NCBI GenBank assembly: GCA_008711295.1
Contig: VUYV01000080.1
Location: forward strand, 1,043,861 to 1,107,860
Length of the DNA: 64,000 bases
From: Anarhynchus alexandrinus
Taxonomy: Eukaryota > Chordata > Aves > Charadriiformes > Charadriidae
Direction of reading: 5' to 3'
Shown here: positions 59,751 to 64,000 of the stretch, in pieces
Layout: the number at the start of each line of letters is the position of its first letter
Position numbering within the stretch: the first letter of the stretch is position 1
Translations under genes and position numbers: made by a program
The notes under the pieces: model-generated
The model's input: the letters and a program-made list of their open reading frames with translations, nothing else
What the model was told of the DNA's origin: nothing
The model's database searches: none

Positions 59751-61445
59751 GTGGGGGCCAAGACCTCCAACAGCTTCAGAGCATAGGAGGAAGACTGGTG
59801 AACAACACACTTTATCAGGAGGAATCTGTCTTCCCAGACCCCAAAGCTCCCGTTGCACAGATTGTGCTGGACTACACTGGAGAACTGCCAAAAAGGAGGA
59901 TTTTTGTGATCTGGTTCTGTTTTCATTGTCTCTCATGACAGACCCTCACAGGGTCCCTATCTCCTAGGTCTCAGTCTTGTGTTTAGTCAGGAGCCATCTC
60001 TCTAGGCTTGCTGATCTCAAAAACTACAGTGGGCCTCCTCTCAGAAGTGTGCCCTCAGAAACTTTCCCGTGAAGACTTCTTTGACTAGGATAAAACTCTA
60101 ATTAGCAACTGTTCCATGTCCCTCAGAAAACAAAACTAAGCTAAATGAGGAAAACCAAACAGTGTTTTTCATCCAACGATAGATACTATCCACTGTAAGG
60201 AGCTGCTTTGTTGTCACTTTGTTTTATAGAGCAGGTGTCCCAAAATGGAAAGAATGAGAAACACAATAAAGCCCACGATGAGGGAGACGGAGGAATCAAT
60301 TTGACTTTTGAATGCTGCTTTGTACAGTTACATTTGATAGCAGAAGCATCAGACTAGGAAAGCTTTCAGGGTGTGAATCTAGCAGTATTTTACTCTTCAG
60401 GGGCTTCATCATCTTCAGGCACAAACCACAGGACTTCTCTTGGAGTTTTGAAGTTTCTCTAATTTGTAGTTGTGATTGCCAGCTGGGTTCTTAATACTGT
60501 ATAAAACCAGACTGAGATACAAGCACTTTCCCCATCCTTCTCTTTTCTGTCTAATTTTATCTGAGTATTCTGAAATGTCCATCACCTGAGGGTATGAAAA
60601 TGGCTGCTGATAAAGCTGACTGTACATATTTCCATCTGTTGTTGTTTCTTGCACTCAGACATTCTGCCTGTTTGGAGTTAATTGTACCTTGGCTTTACTT
60701 CTCATAAAGGACCCAAAGGACCTTGACCTTTGGCGCTTATACAGCTTTTTTAGTGTAGTCTTATGCACATGGATTATGCAGTGTGTATGGAGAGGAAGTA
60801 GTTGGCTGAACCTGGCTTTGGAAGTCATGAACTCCAGAGCATGTACAGGGATCTGAGGAGACCTAAGAATTCAGCATTTCCATCTCCTCTTGCAACATGA
60901 GTATCACCATTCTGATACAAAACACCTACAGACTTAATCTACCCTTGGGTGAAATGAATTCTCTCATAACTGTAGCTTAGCCCAAATAATTGTATGTGCT
61001 GTAGACACTTGACACGGTGGGGTAGATTTAATAAACCGGAGCTGCATAGACCATTCCTGTGGTTTAGCTTTAGAACCTCACTATCGAAAACTTAGGAAAT
61101 GAAGAGTTAAAAGGAAATCCACATGTGTTTATAGCCAAACAGACTTTAATGAATGTGTGAAATGAATTACCAATGAAAGCCATTGGTAAATTGTGGTTTA
61201 AACATCAAGGCCAGTCAAAAAAACAGATTGAATGAGAAAATGAAAGATGTAAGGTTCAGAAGGTGACAGTTACAGGCAGCTGATGGGCTTGTCAGAACCA
61301 GCATCCCTCTTCCCTACAGTGACTCATGGTTTTCATCTCGATTACCATGTGCATCGGCTCAGAAGGAGAGCAGACCACCTATGTGATGCTGAACTTCCCC
61401 TCCACGTGCATAGATGTGCCCATACAATTATAAGCAGAAGGCTGT
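59751..61445. other. Non-coding stretch
   Basis: Unique AT-rich sequence with no recognisable frame, repeat or RNA gene. Confidence 0.5.
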
Positions 61446-61560
61446 GTGGTCTAGGATTTCAAGGGGGAAATAAAAGTTGGATTTGAGATCCTGAGTTTTA
61501 ATCCCAGTGGTTCCCAAAGGCTCATTGCACCAAACCTGAGAAAGTCACTTGCTTCTAGCT
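61446..61560 (+). mobile_element. Probable MIR-like SINE remnant
   Basis: 'GAGATCCTGAGTTTTAATCC' followed by CAGTGG and, after a gap, 'ACCTGAGAAAGTCACTTGCT' match MIR-type blocks (GACCTGGGTTCTAATCCCAG then GACCTTGGGCAAGTCACTT). The order and spacing are roughly right but the middle is unlike the consensus. A low-divergence copy is excluded. Confidence 0.45.
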
Positions 61561-62766
61561 GCAATTAAGGAATATGAGACCTTTGGGGAACCATGTTTTC
61601 TATTGAGTAGATCTTTCTTGTTTCCTTGCTTCTTCCTAGGCAGGGTAATAAATGTAAAATGGGCCTATTTAGATGGTTCATCTTTATGTTTCCATTCATT
61701 CACATCTTTGTTTGCTTGCTTTGCCAAGTGGTCCAGGCTACAAGTAGACCCATTAAGAATGCCTTGCTCCTGAGGACCTAAGAATAATCTCCAAAAAATA
61801 ACAAAGAGATTTTAAGAGATGCCCAGATTCACGTACAAAATTTCTCCTCAAAGATTTGGCTGCTGCTCCTTGTGAGCCAGCCCCAGATCTCACAACTACT
61901 GCAGCCTTGTACTTTTGCCCTATTTGCCTGACTCTCCTGGAGACAATCTGAACTGCTCACCCAAAGTCCTGGGCTCCTTGTTGCTAATGGCTAAAACCTT
62001 GTGCAAGTCTCAGCTGAAGGAGGGTAAGAGGCATGTATTACACTTTTCTGCTAAGGCAAGTTTGTTCCCTTTCAATGCGTTCTCCAGGCTAGTTTTGAAA
62101 TAGCTGAGCAATAAGGTATTTTCATCCTCACAGATTGTAGGGCTGCAGACTGATAGGATCTTCTTGCCCTGGCTTCACGTTGTAGTCTTTTTGTTCCAAG
62201 CTGTCCTTACTCCAGTTTTACCTTATTTTCTTGAAACTGATGGCCTCTGGAAATGTACAGGTGGCTTCCCTGACCAACATACATTGGTGGCTCTTGGGCG
62301 TGCTGAGGCTTATAATATGTAAGAGTTATGCTGGAGGCCGAGATGGTGCCAGGCTTGTATCTCCAGTGGAAAGGACAATTGTGTCTCAGGGCACTTTTTT
62401 GCATCATGCGAAATATAAATTTCTTCAAAACTTCCAGCAATGGAAGAAAGAAAATTTTTCCAACTGAAAACACGAAAACTTTCCATTAAATGCCAGATTG
62501 TGTGATACAAAGCACTGATGGCCCTCTGGCCACAGCTGCTTCTGTTTAGTCATAGTGTGAGCAAAGAGACACTCAAATAACACATTTGCACTGGAACAGC
62601 CCTTGCCGTAACTTGCGTTACTGCAGCTGGACTCACATCAAAACCCAATGCACCGTGTGGAAAGCAATTACCCACTGCAAAATGGTGGAATGAAAAGCAT
62701 TCTTCAATATCCCCTTTCTTAATGGCGCTGAACCAGATCCGGCAACTCAACAAAATACTTGAGACA
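61561..62766. other. Non-coding stretch
   Basis: Unique sequence with frames of up to 92 codons on both strands (62207-62828), none recognisable. No repeat family called. Confidence 0.5.
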
Positions 62767-62807
62767 CTTTCTCCCCCCCTCCTCTCTTTCCTTCCCTCTT
62801 TTCCTCT
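62767..62807. repeat. Pure C/T tract, 41 bases
   Basis: Uninterrupted pyrimidines, with a C7 run near its start. The two strands are therefore pure purine and pure pyrimidine, giving triplex (H-DNA) potential. It also makes a strong polypyrimidine signal on the plus strand, although no CAG exon start follows closely. Confidence 0.92.
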
Positions 62808-64000
62808 GTTTTTCGAGCTGCATTGCAAAGATCCATCAGGGATACTAAGCTGAGAGTAATTTTACCAGAGCTTTTATCGGCCCATCCAGGTTCTCGGCTG
62901 GCCTGGCAAGACTTGTGTTGCTGCTTGTAAAACTGTGAGGATCCTGGTTAGGGGCCACATTGCACTAATTTACAGGATATAAACAGATATTGTGAGACCA
63001 ACCATGAGATATGGGGAGGATTCAGCTAAGCTTCTTGCACGGACTTTGGGGCCCAGCTGGTGGCCAGACGTAACCCGGCCGCATAGTTTTGAATCTGGGA
63101 AGGGATGAGCAGGGAAACTGTGGGAGCAAGGACTGCAGAACCCACGGCAGAAAAATTCACGATGTGCAGCCCATTAAAAGAGATGAGTAAATTAAATGTT
63201 AGAGGTCCCGTTTCGCAAAACAGGTGCTTGTTTTTCTCCAGCAAAATACACGCATGAGAAAAAAAATCACTGGGGACCAGTGGGCCTTGCGATGCAAAGG
63301 AGGGAGTTTGCTGAAACAGCTTTGCATTTTCAAGTGTGTCCAATGGTGTGCCTTATTTGGGAGATGCAGCCTGTCAAGTTCAAGTGAAATTAGATCATTG
63401 ATTTTCTGCTGCAGGAAGCAAAGCAAGATTTCCCGGCAGCCCGGAGAGTGGTTTTGTTTTGGTTGGGTTTTTTTATTATTATCATTCATGTTTTTCCTAG
63501 CTGTTAAAATTTATGTCAAAGTACAGTGCCATTTGTAACACAAATAATTTATAGTCTCTCTTTTTGTTGAACTGTTCCCTGTGTTTTGTTTCCCACAAAT
63601 CTGGGGGAAAGAACCCCACCTTTGGAATAAAACATCCTCATTCGGTAGTTTGGAGTCTTAGGCTCTTCTTTTGTCACCTTTAATACTTCCCTGTCACCTA
63701 CTAGTAGGCTAGAGAGCCAGTGCCCCATCAAAAACCTGCACCTCGTTCTAGATGATACATAACCTCAACTGAAAAGGTAGTCCCTGCCTCAAAGAGGTTG
63801 CTACCTACCCCCACAATAAAAAATACTATATGGATGGGCACCAACAAAGCAAAGAACACACAGCAATAGTTCTCCATGTGGAAAGATATTCAGGTCACCC
63901 AATTTCAGACACCACTCCTGGCTGTCCTTCACTGCTGTCATCTCAGCACCCACTAGGAAAGTACTCAGATTTCCCATCCCACGGTAATTGCTGGTTTGCC
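62808..64000. other. Non-coding stretch to the window end
   Basis: Unique sequence with a T7 plus ATT run at 63468-63482. Near 63780 'GTCCCTGCCTCAAAGAGGTT' resembles a scrap of an old amniote SINE. Overlapping frames at 63199-63538 on both strands are not recognisable. Confidence 0.45.

Noticed and set aside
59640..59938. 98-codon frames on both strands
   Set aside because: They overlap a CR1 fragment and mirror each other, so neither is supported.
1..64000. CRISPR arrays, bacterial operons, phage or viral genes
   Set aside because: No spaced identical repeats, no dense gene packing, and no recognisable viral or bacterial proteins.

Overview
This window looks like nuclear DNA from a bird or a close reptile relative (archosaur/turtle). 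The best evidence is CR1 LINE remnants. One keeps the CR1 3'-end octamer repeat read in reverse (7113-7271), and one ends in the forward octamer repeat (49110-49159). Several older, strongly decayed CR1 copies are also present. The low density of interspersed repeats and the absence of mammalian Alu/L1/B-type elements fit a bird better than a mammal. Species and chromosome cannot be read from the sequence.

I find no protein-coding gene, rRNA, tRNA, CRISPR array or bacterial-type operon that I can defend. The longest reading frame is 192 codons and is unrecognisable. Long frames are scattered on both strands, often overlap each other, and run through repeats, as expected by chance in 64 kb. 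The window therefore reads as intergenic or deep intronic vertebrate DNA. A few weak exon-like segments (best 13129-13242) and one short CpG island (about 36484-36696) are the only hints of transcription or regulation.

Layout: 1-7 kb is AT-rich single-copy DNA with a doubled perfect palindrome (1229-1269), a decayed CR1 (2003-2160), a poly-T tract holding the only ambiguous base (3705) and an old palindromic repeat remnant (5364-5490). 7-8 kb holds the youngest-looking CR1 end. 8-33 kb is mostly unique sequence with an ancient CR1 of the type common in turtles (17751-17910), a second palindromic remnant (23085-23172), a CR1 scrap near 25.7 kb, small tandem duplications and simple repeats. 33-37 kb has a MIR-like SINE remnant, a candidate conserved block and the CpG island. 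37-46 kb has an 81-bp imperfect palindrome (41399-41479), two adjacent hairpins (42626-42682) and a 23-bp palindrome (45301-45323) beside another old CR1. 46-64 kb has an ordered purine-purine-pyrimidine triplet repeat (47284-47364), a roughly 540-bp ancient CR1 (51575-52115), CR1 and MIR-like scraps at 59.6 and 61.5 kb, and a 41-base pure pyrimidine tract (62767-62807).

I did not find a convincing new biological system. The most unusual items are structural: the palindromes, the triplet repeat, the fossil palindromic repeats and the isolated CpG island. Repeat family names rest on remembered consensus patterns, not on a search, and should be read that way.
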